A stretch of 64,000 nucleotides of DNA, from the NCBI GenBank assembly GCA_029261875.1, contig JAJDAL010000015.1, forward strand, positions 108,835 to 172,834, in the 5' to 3' direction. Below, in pieces: positions 30,735 through 39,417 of this stretch. Source of the DNA: Deltaproteobacteria bacterium. GTDB lineage: Bacteria > Myxococcota_A > UBA9160 > JAJDAL01. The notes beneath the pieces were generated by a model. It ran no database searches, was not told the DNA's origin, and saw only the letters and a list, made by a program, of their open reading frames with translations. Both the position numbers and the translations under genes were made by a program. Positions within the stretch are counted from its first letter, which is position 1, and every line of letters begins with the position of its first letter.

Positions 30735-31441
30735 CAGTCTTCGTCTCCCCGGCGGCTGCGCAGCAAATCCGGTCGCCGCCGCCGTGTCAAAGTTTGTGCG
30801 CGCTCTTCCCGCCAGCGCGCGATGGCTCCATGGTCCCCGGAACGCAAAACTTCCGGCACTTCGTGTCCCCGGAACTCCGCCGGGCGTGTGTACTGAGGCC
30901 CCTCTAGAAGCCCCGCTTCGAATGACTCCGTCGTCACCGATTCGGGATTGCCCAGGACGCCGGGCAGCAGCCGCGTCGCGGCTTCGACCAGCGCCATCGC
31001 GGGCACCTCGCCCCCAGAGAGTACGTAATCTCCGAGGGAGAGTTCAGTGTCGATCGCCAAATCGATCACCCGCTGATCCACTCCCTCGTAGCGTCCGCAC
31101 ACCAACACCCAGCGCTCCCGCTGGGCCAACTCCCCCACTCTCGGCTGATCCAGGGGTTCCCCCTGGGGCGAGAGCAAAATCACCTCGGCCTTTCGATCCG
31201 GCCCTTTGGGCCCCGCGACCTTCTCGATGGCCGCCACCAGGGGCTCGGGCTTCATCACCATCCCGGGTCCGCCCCCGTACGGGGCGTCGTCCACCGAGCG
31301 ATGGCGATCCGTCGTGAAATCCCGCAGGTCGTGGAGCGCCACTTCGAGGTGACCGTCGCGCACCGCGATTCCCACCATGGACTCCCGGAGAAACGCTTCG
31401 AAGAGCCCCGGAAAGATCGTGATGATGTCGATCCGGAGCAC
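30734..31441 (-). CDS. trmD: tRNA (guanine-37-N1)-methyltransferase
   Basis: TrmD methylates G37 next to the anticodon. The 235-residue protein has [42 protein letters not shown] and the SPOUT trefoil-knot segment [15 protein letters not shown]. The GTG start at 31441 has GAGGAGG six bases upstream. It lies 10 bp after rimM and overlaps rplS by one base, the standard order. Confidence 0.97.
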   Translation of the reverse strand: MLRIDIITIFPGLFEAFLRESMVGIAVRDGHLEVALHDLRDFTTDRHRSVDDAPYGGGPGMVMKPEPLVAAIEKVAGPKGPDRKAEVILLSPQGEPLDQPRVGELAQRERWVLVCGRYEGVDQRVIDLAIDTELSLGDYVLSGGEVPAMALVEAATRLLPGVLGNPESVTTESFEAGLLEGPQYTRPAEFRGHEVPEVLRSGDHGAIARWREERAQTLTRRRRPDLLRSRRGDED

Positions 31442-31451
31442 CGCTGCCTCC

Positions 31452-32009
31452 TCAGTCCGAGTCGATCAGACCAGGGATCACGTCGACCACGATTCGCCGC
31501 TCTCCGATGTCCACCTCCGCGAGAAACTGGCGAACCGCCGGAATCAAAACCGGCTCGCCCCCGGTCGCCACGACCAACACATCGTGGCCGCCCGTGGGCC
31601 AAATTTCCTGAACCGTGCCCAGCGCTTTACCGGCACGGGTTTCGACCCGGCAACCGGTCAACTGGTAGGCGTACCACTCATCGCTTTCGAGCTTTTCGAA
31701 GTACTCCGGGTCCGCCAACGCGATACGACCCTTCAGCTCCTCCGCTTGCTCGCGACTCTCGATCCCCTCCAGCCGAACCCGCGCTTCTCCTTTGCGACCC
31801 GGCCGTACGTTCTGAATGCGATAGGCGGGGGGCGCAGGGTCTTCGAGCTGCTTCGCCAACGCAATCGTGGGAACGCGACTCAAATTTTCGGACGCCGGGT
31901 CGTGCAATCGAAATCGCAGTTCTCCGGCGAGTCCGTGGGCTCCGATCACGAAGCCCAGGGAAACCAACCCTGGCTTAGTCAACGATTTCGAGTCGGGTAT
32001 CGGCTCCAT
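31452..32009 (-). CDS. rimM: Ribosome maturation factor
   Basis: RimM helps 30S assembly through ribosomal protein S19. Motifs: FVIGAHGLAGELRF, GIESREQAEELKG, DEWYAYQLTGCRVET in the N-terminal barrel and a PRC-like C-terminal barrel (VLIPAVRQFL, VVDVIPGL). The start is ambiguous: ATG at 32009 overlaps khpA by 35 bp, while TTG at 31967 would place the conserved motif at the more usual distance from the N-terminus. Confidence 0.94.
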   Translation of the reverse strand: MEPIPDSKSLTKPGLVSLGFVIGAHGLAGELRFRLHDPASENLSRVPTIALAKQLEDPAPPAYRIQNVRPGRKGEARVRLEGIESREQAEELKGRIALADPEYFEKLESDEWYAYQLTGCRVETRAGKALGTVQEIWPTGGHDVLVVATGGEPVLIPAVRQFLAEVDIGERRIVVDVIPGLIDSD

Positions 32010-32205
32010 CGCGCGTAGCACCCAACACCGCGCGCATCGCCTTGGCGACGCGGCCCTGGCGGCCGATCACGCGTCCGCGATCGTCGGCGGCGGTTTCGAG
32101 CTCGATCACTTCGCCGTCATCGAATTCCTGAACCTTGACGGCTTCGGGTTGTGTCACGATCGCCTTGGCGATGAACTCCACCAGCTCTGCGGAATCACTG
32201 GCCAT
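31975..32205 (-). CDS. khpA: KH-domain RNA-binding protein
   Basis: The 76-residue protein is a single KH domain with the GxxG loop in GRVIGRQGRVAKAM. It matches KhpA/YlqC, which binds RNA and in other bacteria works with KhpB. It lies between rpsP and rimM, the known position of this family. Start and rpsP stop share one base (TGATG). Confidence 0.94.
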   Translation of the reverse strand: MASDSAELVEFIAKAIVTQPEAVKVQEFDDGEVIELETAADDRGRVIGRQGRVAKAMRAVLGATRDGADTRLEIVD

Positions 32206-32456
32206 CAGCTGGCCCCCGCGGCGGCGGCCGCCTGTTGTTTGACCAAAGAGCGAACCGTGTCGGACAGTTGCGCGCCCTTGGACTGCCAGGCCGCAACCCC
32301 TTCGGCGTCGAGTTTGATCACAGGAGGTTGGGTAAGCGGATCGTACGTACCGAGGTACTGGAGCGGCCGGCCACTGCGCTTTTCCCGCTCGTCGAGGGCG
32401 ACGATTCGGTAGTAGGCGCGCTTCTTGGTTCCGACGCGCTGGAGGCGGATTTTCAC
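32205..32456 (-). CDS. rpsP: 30S ribosomal protein S16
   Basis: From GTG at 32456 the protein has 83 residues, the normal S16 length, starting VKIRLQRVGTKKRAYYRIVA. GGTGA lies about eight bases upstream; an adjacent GTG at 32459 would add one residue. The frame runs further upstream into the leader, which I reject. First gene of the ribosomal operon, behind the promoter at 32522-32550. The C-terminus is Ala-rich. Confidence 0.96.
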   Translation of the reverse strand: MKIRLQRVGTKKRAYYRIVALDEREKRSGRPLQYLGTYDPLTQPPVIKLDAEGVAAWQSKGAQLSDTVRSLVKQQAAAAAGAS

Positions 32457-32479
32457 CACGTAGATTTCACCAATAGTTG

Positions 32480-32496
32480 GGCTCCGAGACGGAGCC
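32480..32496 (-). other. Leader hairpin upstream of rpsP
   Basis: GGCTCCG-TCT-CGGAGCC (minus strand) is a perfect 7-bp stem with a 3-base loop in the predicted rpsP mRNA leader, ending about 11 bases before the ribosome binding site. No T-tract follows. It could stabilise or regulate the leader; no binding protein is evident. Confidence 0.5.
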
Positions 32497-32521
32497 ACAG
32501 GTCCTGAGGAAGCGGCCGGCC

Positions 32522-32550
32522 AATCTAGTCGAGTGCCCGAAGAGGGTCAA
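32522..32550 (-). promoter_or_regulatory. Sigma-70-type promoter of the rpsP operon
   Basis: On the minus strand TTGACC (32550-32545) and TAGATT (32527-32522) are exactly 17 bp apart, the best housekeeping promoter match I found in the window. Transcription would start near 32515, leaving a leader of about 60 nt that holds the hairpin at 32480-32496. Confidence 0.75.
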
Positions 32551-32599
32551 CTGCGGCCCGTGCTGGGGTACGAATCGAACCCCACCCCCCAGGGGGCGC

Positions 32600-32791
32600 T
32601 CAGCTGCCGGACGCCCCGAGACGCTCGCGATCCTTCTTTTCCGAACAGGTCGGGCAGGCGTACTGCTCTTTGTGGGGCTTCAGGAGTCGATCGTAGCCTT
32701 CGTCGATGGCGACGCGGCGCACCGACGCGACGGTCTCGCCGCAAAAGTCACAACGCATCCCCGCGGGTTCGGCGGTTCGTGTCTCCGTCAT
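32600..32791 (-). CDS. Small zinc-ribbon protein
   Basis: The 63-residue protein has MRCDFCGETV and ACPTCSEKK, two CxxC knuckles about 34 residues apart that should bind one zinc ion. I cannot assign a family. It lies 9 bp after the DUF721 gene at the end of the alr-purH-purD operon; its ATG is supported by spacing more than by its weak ribosome binding site. Confidence 0.7.
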   Translation of the reverse strand: MTETRTAEPAGMRCDFCGETVASVRRVAIDEGYDRLLKPHKEQYACPTCSEKKDRERLGASGS

Positions 32792-32800
32792 GGGGCCATG

Positions 32801-33118
32801 TTACCCGAGGTCGCTGCGGCCGACCCGCAAACGGAGGGAAGTGGGCGCGTCGGCGCCCAGGGCCTCGCGCAGGCCGTCGAGGATCTCCACGCGGCGCATC
32901 TGGATTTCGTTCGCCCAAGCACTCGAATCCACCATCACCTCGAGCTCGCCCTTGCGCAGCAGGTCGGGCCGGGCGTGAGTCGCGGCCTCTTCCCCCACCA
33001 CGCTGGGCCACGCCTCGCTGAGCTGGGATAGGAGTTGGGCTTTCTCGAAGCCCAGGTCGCGCAGCACCTGGGGGACCACCTGGCCGATTCCCACCATGCG
33101 GCTGCGAGGGCGGGTCAC
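32801..33118 (-). CDS. DUF721 (DciA-like) protein
   Basis: GTG at 33118 overlaps the DUF1015 stop as GTGA and has GAGGAT six bases upstream, giving 105 residues. IGQVVPQVLRDLGFEK, LSEAWPSVVGEEAATHARP and ELEVMVDSSAWANEIQMRR are typical of DUF721, which includes the DnaB-helicase loader DciA. Involvement in replication initiation is likely from family knowledge but not shown by the context. Confidence 0.85.
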   Translation of the reverse strand: MTRPRSRMVGIGQVVPQVLRDLGFEKAQLLSQLSEAWPSVVGEEAATHARPDLLRKGELEVMVDSSAWANEIQMRRVEILDGLREALGADAPTSLRLRVGRSDLG

Positions 33119-34383
33119 GCGGAATCCTCGAGCGGTCGGAAGACCAGCCCCGTCGGAAGCTTTGGCGTAAAGAACGTGGATTTCTGGGGCAGGATTTCGC
33201 CGGCGCCGGTGACGCGAAAGACATCCTCGGGCGCGAGGGCGTTCAGATAGATGGCCACGGATCCGCGGCCGTTGCGAACGTCGTGGGCCGCGCGAATGGG
33301 ATCTTTCGCATAGGCGAGCGCCCCACCCCGCACGGCGTCGATGTCGAGCCCGAACACGCCGTCGATCACTTCGTCGTGAACGATGCGAATCGCGATCTCG
33401 CGGTCGGTCGCGCGCGAAAACACGCGCAGGGTTCCGCTGCCGTCGTCGGCGGCAAAAGCCGGGGCGCGACCGTGGGGCTCCAGGTGTTCCTTCAATAGCG
33501 TCGCGATGGCGTCGGGATCCGGCATCGGCACGCGCTCCTGGCGCCAACTCGAGAGCTGGTTCTCCCAGGCGGCTTCGGTGGGAACCGGGCCTTTGCGAAT
33601 CACGCGATGAATCGGCAGCAGCAAGCTGCCCGGCGCGTAGGCGTTGGCGAGGTACACCAGGGCGAATTCGTGGCCCGTCGAAGTGCCCTTCGGATTCGCC
33701 TCGCGTTGTTCGTCCCGGTAGCGCAGTGCCGTTTCGTAGCGGTGGTGCCCGTCGGCGATCACCACGGAACGCGTCGCCAGGAAGGATTGGATCGCCGCGA
33801 CCGCTTCGGGCGCTTCGATGCGCAGCAGTGCGGTCTCGACGCCGGCCCGATCTTCACCCTCGGCAATCGGTGCCGCTTCGATGTGGGGGCGCAATTGTTC
33901 ACCCAGTTGGTTGTCGGGGTCTTCGTAGAGCATGAAGACGCTCGAAAGATTGGTGTGGGTCGCGCGCAGCAGTTTCAAGCGATCGGCTTTCGGGCCCGCC
34001 AAGGTGCGTTCGTGGGGCAGCACGATGCGCTCGCTGTAATCCGCCAATCGAACCAGGGCAAAGAAGCCTTCGCGCACGAAGGTCTCGCCGTTCGGCGCAA
34101 CGAAGCGCTGACGCAACCCGTAGAAGGCCGGCTCGGCGTCGCGCACCAGGATGCCTTCCTTCGACCAGGCGCTCAATTCGCGCGCCGCAGCGCCGTAATC
34201 GGTTCCCGCTTCGTCGGCGACTTCGCGCTCGAGCTCCAAGCGCACCGCGTTGTGGGGATCGCGATCGTAGAGGGCTTGGCGCTCTTCGGGCGAAATCACG
34301 TCGTAGGGCGGCGCGAGCACGCGGGAGAGATCCACGCGCTTGGGGTCGTAGCGCAATGCGCGAAAGGGCAATACTTCGGTCAC
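33115..34383 (-). CDS. DUF1015 family protein
   Basis: The 422-residue protein matches DUF1015 in length and motifs: VLPFRALRYDPKRV, LAPPYDVISPEERQAL, FYGLRQRF, VLPHERTLAGPKADRL, VIADGHHRYETALRYRDE. The His-rich HHRYE motif suggests a catalytic or metal site, but the activity is unknown. The GTG start shares GTGA with the stop of the upstream gene, and its own stop shares GTGA with the DUF721 start. Confidence 0.9.
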   Translation of the reverse strand: MTEVLPFRALRYDPKRVDLSRVLAPPYDVISPEERQALYDRDPHNAVRLELEREVADEAGTDYGAAARELSAWSKEGILVRDAEPAFYGLRQRFVAPNGETFVREGFFALVRLADYSERIVLPHERTLAGPKADRLKLLRATHTNLSSVFMLYEDPDNQLGEQLRPHIEAAPIAEGEDRAGVETALLRIEAPEAVAAIQSFLATRSVVIADGHHRYETALRYRDEQREANPKGTSTGHEFALVYLANAYAPGSLLLPIHRVIRKGPVPTEAAWENQLSSWRQERVPMPDPDAIATLLKEHLEPHGRAPAFAADDGSGTLRVFSRATDREIAIRIVHDEVIDGVFGLDIDAVRGGALAYAKDPIRAAHDVRNGRGSVAIYLNALAPEDVFRVTGAGEILPQKSTFFTPKLPTGLVFRPLEDSA

Positions 34384-35021
34384 AGAGGCGGTTCCATTTT
34401 CGGGTTGAGATTGAGATAGGACGCGAGGTGTTCGCGTTCGACGGCGCCCCAACGCAACACGCGGGGGTCCGCGGTCAAATCGACGACGGTGCTGGGTTCC
34501 TCACCGCCCGCATCCCCCTCTTCCAACAGAATGGGATCCAGGGATTCGTGCCCGCACAAAGACGCGGCTTCTTCGCGCGTCCGGGCCGGGGGACTTCCGG
34601 TTCGATTCAAACTCGTCGACGTCAGGGGACCCAGCCCGCGCTCGCGCGCCGCCTTCACCAACGACGCGGCCACGGGATGCGAAGAGCAGCGGACCCCGAC
34701 GGCACCGTCTTCACGAGCCACTCCCGACGCGAATTTTTCGCGACTGGGAAGCACCAGGGTGAGGGGACCGGGCCAGAACGATTGGGCGAGCGTCTTGGCC
34801 AGCGGCGTCCAGCGGACCCCCCAGGCATCGAGCGCGTCCAGGGAATCGACGAGTACGGAAATCGGTGCGGATTCCGCGCGGCCTTTCCAACGACGCAGCG
34901 CCGCGACGGCGGGTTCCGACGTCGCGCACGCGGCCAGGCCCCAAACGGTTTCCGTCGGGTAAGCGACGAGACCGTCTTCGGCGAGATGCTGGGCAGCGCG
35001 TTCCACGGAAAAGCCCCTCAC
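34380..35021 (-). CDS. L-threonylcarbamoyladenylate synthase (TsaC/Sua5/YrdC)
   Basis: GTG at 35021 overlaps the purD stop as GTGA and gives 213 residues, a YrdC-domain-only form. LVAYPTETVWGLAACA, RWKGRAESAPISVLV, FWPGPLTLVLPS, AVGVRCSSHPVA and TSTSLNRTGSPP are the signature segments. The enzyme makes threonylcarbamoyl-AMP for the t6A modification of tRNA. Longer upstream frames run into purD and are rejected. Confidence 0.92.
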   Translation of the reverse strand: MRGFSVERAAQHLAEDGLVAYPTETVWGLAACATSEPAVAALRRWKGRAESAPISVLVDSLDALDAWGVRWTPLAKTLAQSFWPGPLTLVLPSREKFASGVAREDGAVGVRCSSHPVAASLVKAARERGLGPLTSTSLNRTGSPPARTREEAASLCGHESLDPILLEEGDAGGEEPSTVVDLTADPRVLRWGAVEREHLASYLNLNPKMEPPL

Positions 35022-36304
35022 GCCCCGATGGCACGCGACGCGATGTCTTCGCGCCGCACGCAACCATCGAAAGAAATCTGGTCCGCAGCCGCGTAGGCGC
35101 GATCGCGCGCTTCCTTCACGCTGGCTCCGCTCGCGGTCACGCCCAGCACGCGTCCTCCCGCGGTGGCGAAGCCGCCCGTTGGATCCGCCTTCGTTCCCGC
35201 GTGAAAGACCGTCACGCCTTCGAGGGTGTTGGCGCGCTCGATCCCCTGAATGGGCTTCCCGGTTTCGTAGCTGCGCGGGTAGCCACCGGATGCCAGCACG
35301 ACACACACGGACGCGTCGCTCCAACGCAGCGCCACGTCTTCCCGGAGTTCGCCGCGCGCGGCGTCGCGAAGCAGCGGAACCAGGTCGCTTTCGAGGCGCT
35401 GCATCAAAGGTTGGGTCTCGGGATCGCCAAAGCGCACGTTGAATTCCACCACGCGCGGATTTCCGCTCGCGTCGATCATGAGCCCGACGAAGAGCACCCC
35501 CACGTAGGAATTGCCTTCTTCCGCCATGCCGCGGATCGCGGGGACCACGATCTCTTCGCGAATGCGTTTTTCCACGGCGGGACTGACGATCGGCGCCGGC
35601 GAGTAGGCCCCCATCCCGCCCGTGTTCTCCCCGGTATCTCCGTCGCCCAGGCGTTTGTGGTCCTGGGCCGCGGCGAGGGTCACGATGCGCTGGCCGTCGG
35701 TAATCGCGTAATAGGACGCTTCTTCGCCCAGCATCCGCTCTTCGATCACCACGCGATCACCCGCATCGCCGAAGCGCCGGTCGCCCATGATTTCGTCGAT
35801 GGCCGCGACCGCGTCCTCGGGGCCGTCGCACACCGCGACACCCTTACCCGCCGCAAGGCCGTCGGCCTTCACCACACAGGGACCGCCCTGGGTTTCCACA
35901 TAGGCCTTGGCTTCATCGCGGGTTTCGAACACCTGGAAGTCCGCGGTCGGAATCGCGTGGCGGGCCATGAAGGATTTGGCGAAGGACTTGCTGCCTTCGA
36001 GTTGGGCCGCCGCCGACGACGGGCCGAACACCGCGATGCCCGCCTCGCGCAAGCGATCCGAGATGCCGTCGGCCAGGGGATCTTCCGGGCCCACCACCAC
36101 CAGATCGACGGCTTCTCGCTGCGCGAGGGCCACCACCGCGGGGATGTCCGTCGCCTTCACATCGGGAATGCAACGCGCATCGCCCGACATCCCCGCGCTG
36201 CCCGGGGCGGCGAGCACTTCGTCCACGAGATCGCTCTGGGCGATCTTCCACACGAGCGCGTGTTCGCGCCCGCCGGAACCGACCACCAGGACCCGCATGC
36301 CCAT
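35018..36304 (-). CDS. purD: Phosphoribosylamine-glycine ligase
   Basis: GARS joins phosphoribosylamine and glycine in purine synthesis. The 428-residue length is standard. Motifs: VLVVGSGGREHALVWKI, VVVGPEDPLADGI, the ATP-grasp segment VVKADGLAAGKGVAV, NTGGMGAYSPAP, and EFNVRFGDPETQPL. AAGGGG precedes the ATG. It is 11 bp after purH and overlaps the next gene by 4 bp. Confidence 0.97.
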   Translation of the reverse strand: MGMRVLVVGSGGREHALVWKIAQSDLVDEVLAAPGSAGMSGDARCIPDVKATDIPAVVALAQREAVDLVVVGPEDPLADGISDRLREAGIAVFGPSSAAAQLEGSKSFAKSFMARHAIPTADFQVFETRDEAKAYVETQGGPCVVKADGLAAGKGVAVCDGPEDAVAAIDEIMGDRRFGDAGDRVVIEERMLGEEASYYAITDGQRIVTLAAAQDHKRLGDGDTGENTGGMGAYSPAPIVSPAVEKRIREEIVVPAIRGMAEEGNSYVGVLFVGLMIDASGNPRVVEFNVRFGDPETQPLMQRLESDLVPLLRDAARGELREDVALRWSDASVCVVLASGGYPRSYETGKPIQGIERANTLEGVTVFHAGTKADPTGGFATAGGRVLGVTASGASVKEARDRAYAAADQISFDGCVRREDIASRAIGA

Positions 36305-36315
36305 TCAACTGCCCC

Positions 36316-37887
36316 TTAGTGCCGGAAGTGGCGCGTGCCGGTGAACACCATGGCGATCCCCAGTCGATCCGCCGCCGCGATGACTTCTTCGTCGCGGGTG
36401 GAACCGCCGGGCTGGACCACCGCCGTGGCCCCCGCGGCGACGGCGGTCTCCAAGCCGTCGGGAAACGGGAAGAACGCGTCGCTCGCCACCACGGAACCCT
36501 TGAGGTCGTTCCCCACCCGCGCGGCTTTGTCGCGCGAAGCGTGTACGGCGTCGACGCGCGAGGTGGCGCCGCCCTGCACGCCGAGGGTCCGGTCCGGTCC
36601 ACAGAACACGATCGCGTTGCTCTTCACGTGCTTCGCAACCCGCCAGCCGAAATCCAGGGCGCGCAGCTCGGATTCGTTGGGCTTGCGGGCCGTCACCGCC
36701 GGCGCGGACTTGACGTCCTCCATGGCGACGTCGGGCTCTTGGACCAACATGCCCCCGTACACCCGGCGCCATTCGAATTCCGCGCGGTCGATGCGTTCGG
36801 GTCGGAACACCACGAGTCGCCGGTTCTTCTTCTTGCGCAGGAGCGCGAGCGCGTCTGCGTCGAAGCTCGGCGCGATCAGGACCTCGGTAAAGATCTGGTC
36901 CACTTCCTGGGCGAGGCCGAGATCGAACGCGCGGTTCGCGATCACGATGCCGCCGAAGGGAGAATCCGGGTCCGTCGCGAAGGCACGTTGATAGGCCTGC
37001 AGGGGATTTTCGCCCGCCCCCACGCCGCAGGGCGTGTTGTGCTTCAAGATTCCGACCGCCGCGGAATCGCCGGGATCGAATTCGAGGATCAGCGCCAGCG
37101 CGGCCTGCACATCGACCAGGTTGTTGTAGGAGAGTTCCTTGCCGTGCAGCGGTTCGACGATATCGAGCACGCTGCCGTAGACCGCCGCGCGCTGGTGCGG
37201 GTTCTCGCCGTAGCGCAGCGGCGCTGCCTTCGAGAGTTCGATGGAAAGGCGCGGCGGAAACGGGTCTTCGCTCGGCGCTTCCTGGCGCGCCAGATAGCCG
37301 TGGATGGCGGCGTCGTAGGCGGCGGTGCGCTCGAAGGCTTTGACCGCCAGGCGCTGACGCGTGGCGAGGGCGAGTTCTCCCGAGGAATCCTTCAGCTCCT
37401 GGAGAATGCCCTCGTAGTCATCGGGATCCACCAGCACGGCGACGTGGGCGTGGTTCTTCGCCGCCGAGCGAATCATCGAAGGCCCCCCGATATCGATTTT
37501 CTCCACCGCTTCCGCACGCGTGGTGTCGGCCTTCGCCACGGTGGCCTCGAAGGGGTAGAGGTTCACCACCACGAGGTCGATGGGTGAGATGTCGTTTGCC
37601 GCCATGTCGGCGCGGTCGGATTCGAGCTCGCGGCGCGCCAGGATGCCGCCGTGGATCTTGGGGTGGAGCGTCTTCACGCGGCCGCCGAGCATCTCCGGAC
37701 TTGCAGTCAGGTCGGCCACTTCGACGACGGGCAGGTCGGCCTTCTGCAACGCGGCGGCAGTGCCGCCGGAAGCGACGAGCTCGATCCCGAGGGCGTGAAG
37801 TCCACGGCCGAGTTCAACGAGACCGCGTTTGTCGGATACGGAAAGGAGCGCCCGCGCCACCTTGGGCGACGGCGTTTGAGGGGTCAT
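36316..37887 (-). CDS. purH: Bifunctional AICAR transformylase / IMP cyclohydrolase
   Basis: The 523-residue protein has the N-terminal IMP cyclohydrolase domain (ALLSVSDKRGLVELG, VKTLHPKIHGGILARR, IDIGGPSMIRSAAKN) and the C-terminal transformylase domain (SYNNLVDVQAALALILEF, ILKHNTPCGVG, DSPFGGIVIANR, DAFFPFPDGLETA). It performs the last two steps of IMP synthesis. TTGGAGG lies five to six bases before the ATG. It follows alr after 74 bp. Confidence 0.98.
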   Translation of the reverse strand: MTPQTPSPKVARALLSVSDKRGLVELGRGLHALGIELVASGGTAAALQKADLPVVEVADLTASPEMLGGRVKTLHPKIHGGILARRELESDRADMAANDISPIDLVVVNLYPFEATVAKADTTRAEAVEKIDIGGPSMIRSAAKNHAHVAVLVDPDDYEGILQELKDSSGELALATRQRLAVKAFERTAAYDAAIHGYLARQEAPSEDPFPPRLSIELSKAAPLRYGENPHQRAAVYGSVLDIVEPLHGKELSYNNLVDVQAALALILEFDPGDSAAVGILKHNTPCGVGAGENPLQAYQRAFATDPDSPFGGIVIANRAFDLGLAQEVDQIFTEVLIAPSFDADALALLRKKKNRRLVVFRPERIDRAEFEWRRVYGGMLVQEPDVAMEDVKSAPAVTARKPNESELRALDFGWRVAKHVKSNAIVFCGPDRTLGVQGGATSRVDAVHASRDKAARVGNDLKGSVVASDAFFPFPDGLETAVAAGATAVVQPGGSTRDEEVIAAADRLGIAMVFTGTRHFRH

Positions 37888-37961
37888 CGAGCCTCCAAAA
37901 TTGTCGGAAAGCGGGTGCGTCCCAGGGTGTACCGAGGGCCGCGGATGGAGTCAATCAGGCA

Positions 37962-39068
37962 TCAATCGCTGTAGATCCGGGGCACCCGCGCGCCCACGCG
38001 AACCAGCAACTCATAGGCAAGCGTTTCGGCCGCGGCGGCGGCTTCTTCGACGGGCAAACCTTCGCCGAACACGATCACTTCGTCGCCAATTTCTGCGGGA
38101 TCCTCACCCAGGTCGACCGTGATGTAGTCCATGGAAACGCGCCCCACGATGGGAAGGCGACGGCCGCGCAAGAGCACGCTGCCGCGGTTTCCCGACGACC
38201 ACGGAACGCCGTCCGCGTATCCGATCGGCAGGGTCGCGATGCGGCGCTCGCGTTTCGCACGATAGGTCGCGCCGTAGCCCACGGCGGTTCCGTCGGAAAT
38301 GCGCCGCACCAGGGCGATGCACGTGCGCAAGGTCATGACCGGGCGCAGGTCCGCGTCGCAATGGGGCGCGGGATTCGCGCCGTAGAGCATCAAGCCCGGC
38401 CGGGCATCCGTGAGTCCGCGCGCCGCTTCCCCCAGCGCCTCGTGGGCGAGCACCCCGGCGGAGTTGGCGGCATGAAGACTTCCGGGTGCGACGCCGCGCG
38501 CGCGCGCGCTGGCGATGATCTCGTGGAAGCAGCGCAGTTGTTCGCGCGTCGGTTCGAGGTCCGCTTCGTCGGCCCGAGCAAAGTGCGTGAACGTGCCGTC
38601 CAAAAACAGGTGCGGATGTTGATCCACCGCGACCAGGAGTTCGACGGCATCTTCCCGGGACACGCCGCCACGGCTCATCGCCGTGTCGATCTCGACCTGA
38701 ACCGGTAACGGAGTCCGGCGCCGGTTCGCCGCTTCGCCCAACCACTCCAGATGCTCGAATCGGTGCGCGACCGGAATAGTGCGCGCCGCGAGCGCGGCCT
38801 CGGCTTCGTCCGCGTCATTCACGCCCCCCAAGACAAGGATGGGGAGGGCCACGTCGCCGGAACGCAATTCCATGGCCTCGGCGACGGACAGGGTGGCGAG
38901 GCGCGGGCAGCCGGCAGCGGCGAGCGCCCGCGCCACGGGGACCGCACCGTGGCCATAGGCGTCCGCCTTCACCACGGCGATCAATTTGGCTCCGGCCGCC
39001 CGCGCCGAAGCCACGCCGTAGTTGTGCTGCAGGGCGCGGAGATCGATCCGCGCTTCGGTGGGACGCAT
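37962..39068 (-). CDS. alr: Alanine racemase
   Basis: The PLP enzyme supplies D-alanine for peptidoglycan. The 368-residue protein has the PLP lysine Lys34 in AVVKADAYGHGA, EIDTAMSRGG, FTHFARAD, and the C-terminal barrel with GYGATYRAKRERRIATLPIGYADG and VGRVSMDYITVDLG. AAGGAG lies 11 bases before the ATG. It heads the minus-strand operon and is divergent from thiS. Confidence 0.96.
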   Translation of the reverse strand: MRPTEARIDLRALQHNYGVASARAAGAKLIAVVKADAYGHGAVPVARALAAAGCPRLATLSVAEAMELRSGDVALPILVLGGVNDADEAEAALAARTIPVAHRFEHLEWLGEAANRRRTPLPVQVEIDTAMSRGGVSREDAVELLVAVDQHPHLFLDGTFTHFARADEADLEPTREQLRCFHEIIASARARGVAPGSLHAANSAGVLAHEALGEAARGLTDARPGLMLYGANPAPHCDADLRPVMTLRTCIALVRRISDGTAVGYGATYRAKRERRIATLPIGYADGVPWSSGNRGSVLLRGRRLPIVGRVSMDYITVDLGEDPAEIGDEVIVFGEGLPVEEAAAAAETLAYELLVRVGARVPRIYSD

Positions 39069-39143
39069 GGGCCGGGTTGCTCCTTCGCCCCCAAGTTATC
39101 GAAAGTCGGAGTGGAATCGGGTTTCGGGTTGGACTCCCCTCCC

Positions 39144-39167
39144 CCCTCGGTTAGGCTTTCCCGAGGG
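39144..39167 (+). promoter_or_regulatory. Hairpin covering the thiS ribosome binding site
   Basis: CCCTCGG (39144-39150) pairs perfectly with CCGAGGG (39161-39167), and GAGGG in the second arm is the ribosome binding site of thiS (GTG at 39173). This is not a TPP riboswitch: the conserved CUGAGA core is absent. Opening the hairpin would be needed for translation. Confidence 0.45.
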
Positions 39168-39172
39168 CAAAC

Positions 39173-39415
39173 GTGTCCAACACAGCGTCGCACAACACAC
39201 TTTCCGATTCGGTGATCGCAATTTCGGTGAATGACCGCCAACGCGAAGTCCCCGCAGGCTGCACCCTCGAGGGGTTGCTTCGACACATTGGTGCCGACGG
39301 GAAACGCGTCGCCATTGCGGTCAACCGCGACGTGATTCCGCGTTCTTCCTTTTCTTCCCACCAACTCATCGCCGGGGATCGCGTCGAAATCCTGCAAGCG
39401 GTGGGCGGAGGCTAG
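39173..39415 (+). CDS. thiS: Sulfur carrier protein for thiamine synthesis
   Basis: ThiS carries sulfur as a C-terminal thiocarboxylate for thiazole formation. The 80-residue ubiquitin-like protein has [46 protein letters not shown] and ends in the required Gly-Gly. It starts at GTG with GAGGG six bases upstream and has about 12 extra residues at the N-terminus. It is immediately followed by thiG. Confidence 0.95.
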   Translation: MSNTASHNTLSDSVIAISVNDRQREVPAGCTLEGLLRHIGADGKRVAIAVNRDVIPRSSFSSHQLIAGDRVEILQAVGGG

Positions 39416-39417
39416 TC

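Noticed and set aside
32568..32590. tRNA-like T-arm (TGGGGTTCGATTCGTACCCCA on the minus strand)
   Set aside because: The loop is too long for a T-arm and there is no matching acceptor, anticodon or D-arm; it is a simple hairpin after the zinc-ribbon gene.
39069..39172. Possible TPP riboswitch upstream of thiS
   Set aside because: The gap is only 104 bp and lacks the conserved CUGAGA and pyrophosphate-helix sequences.
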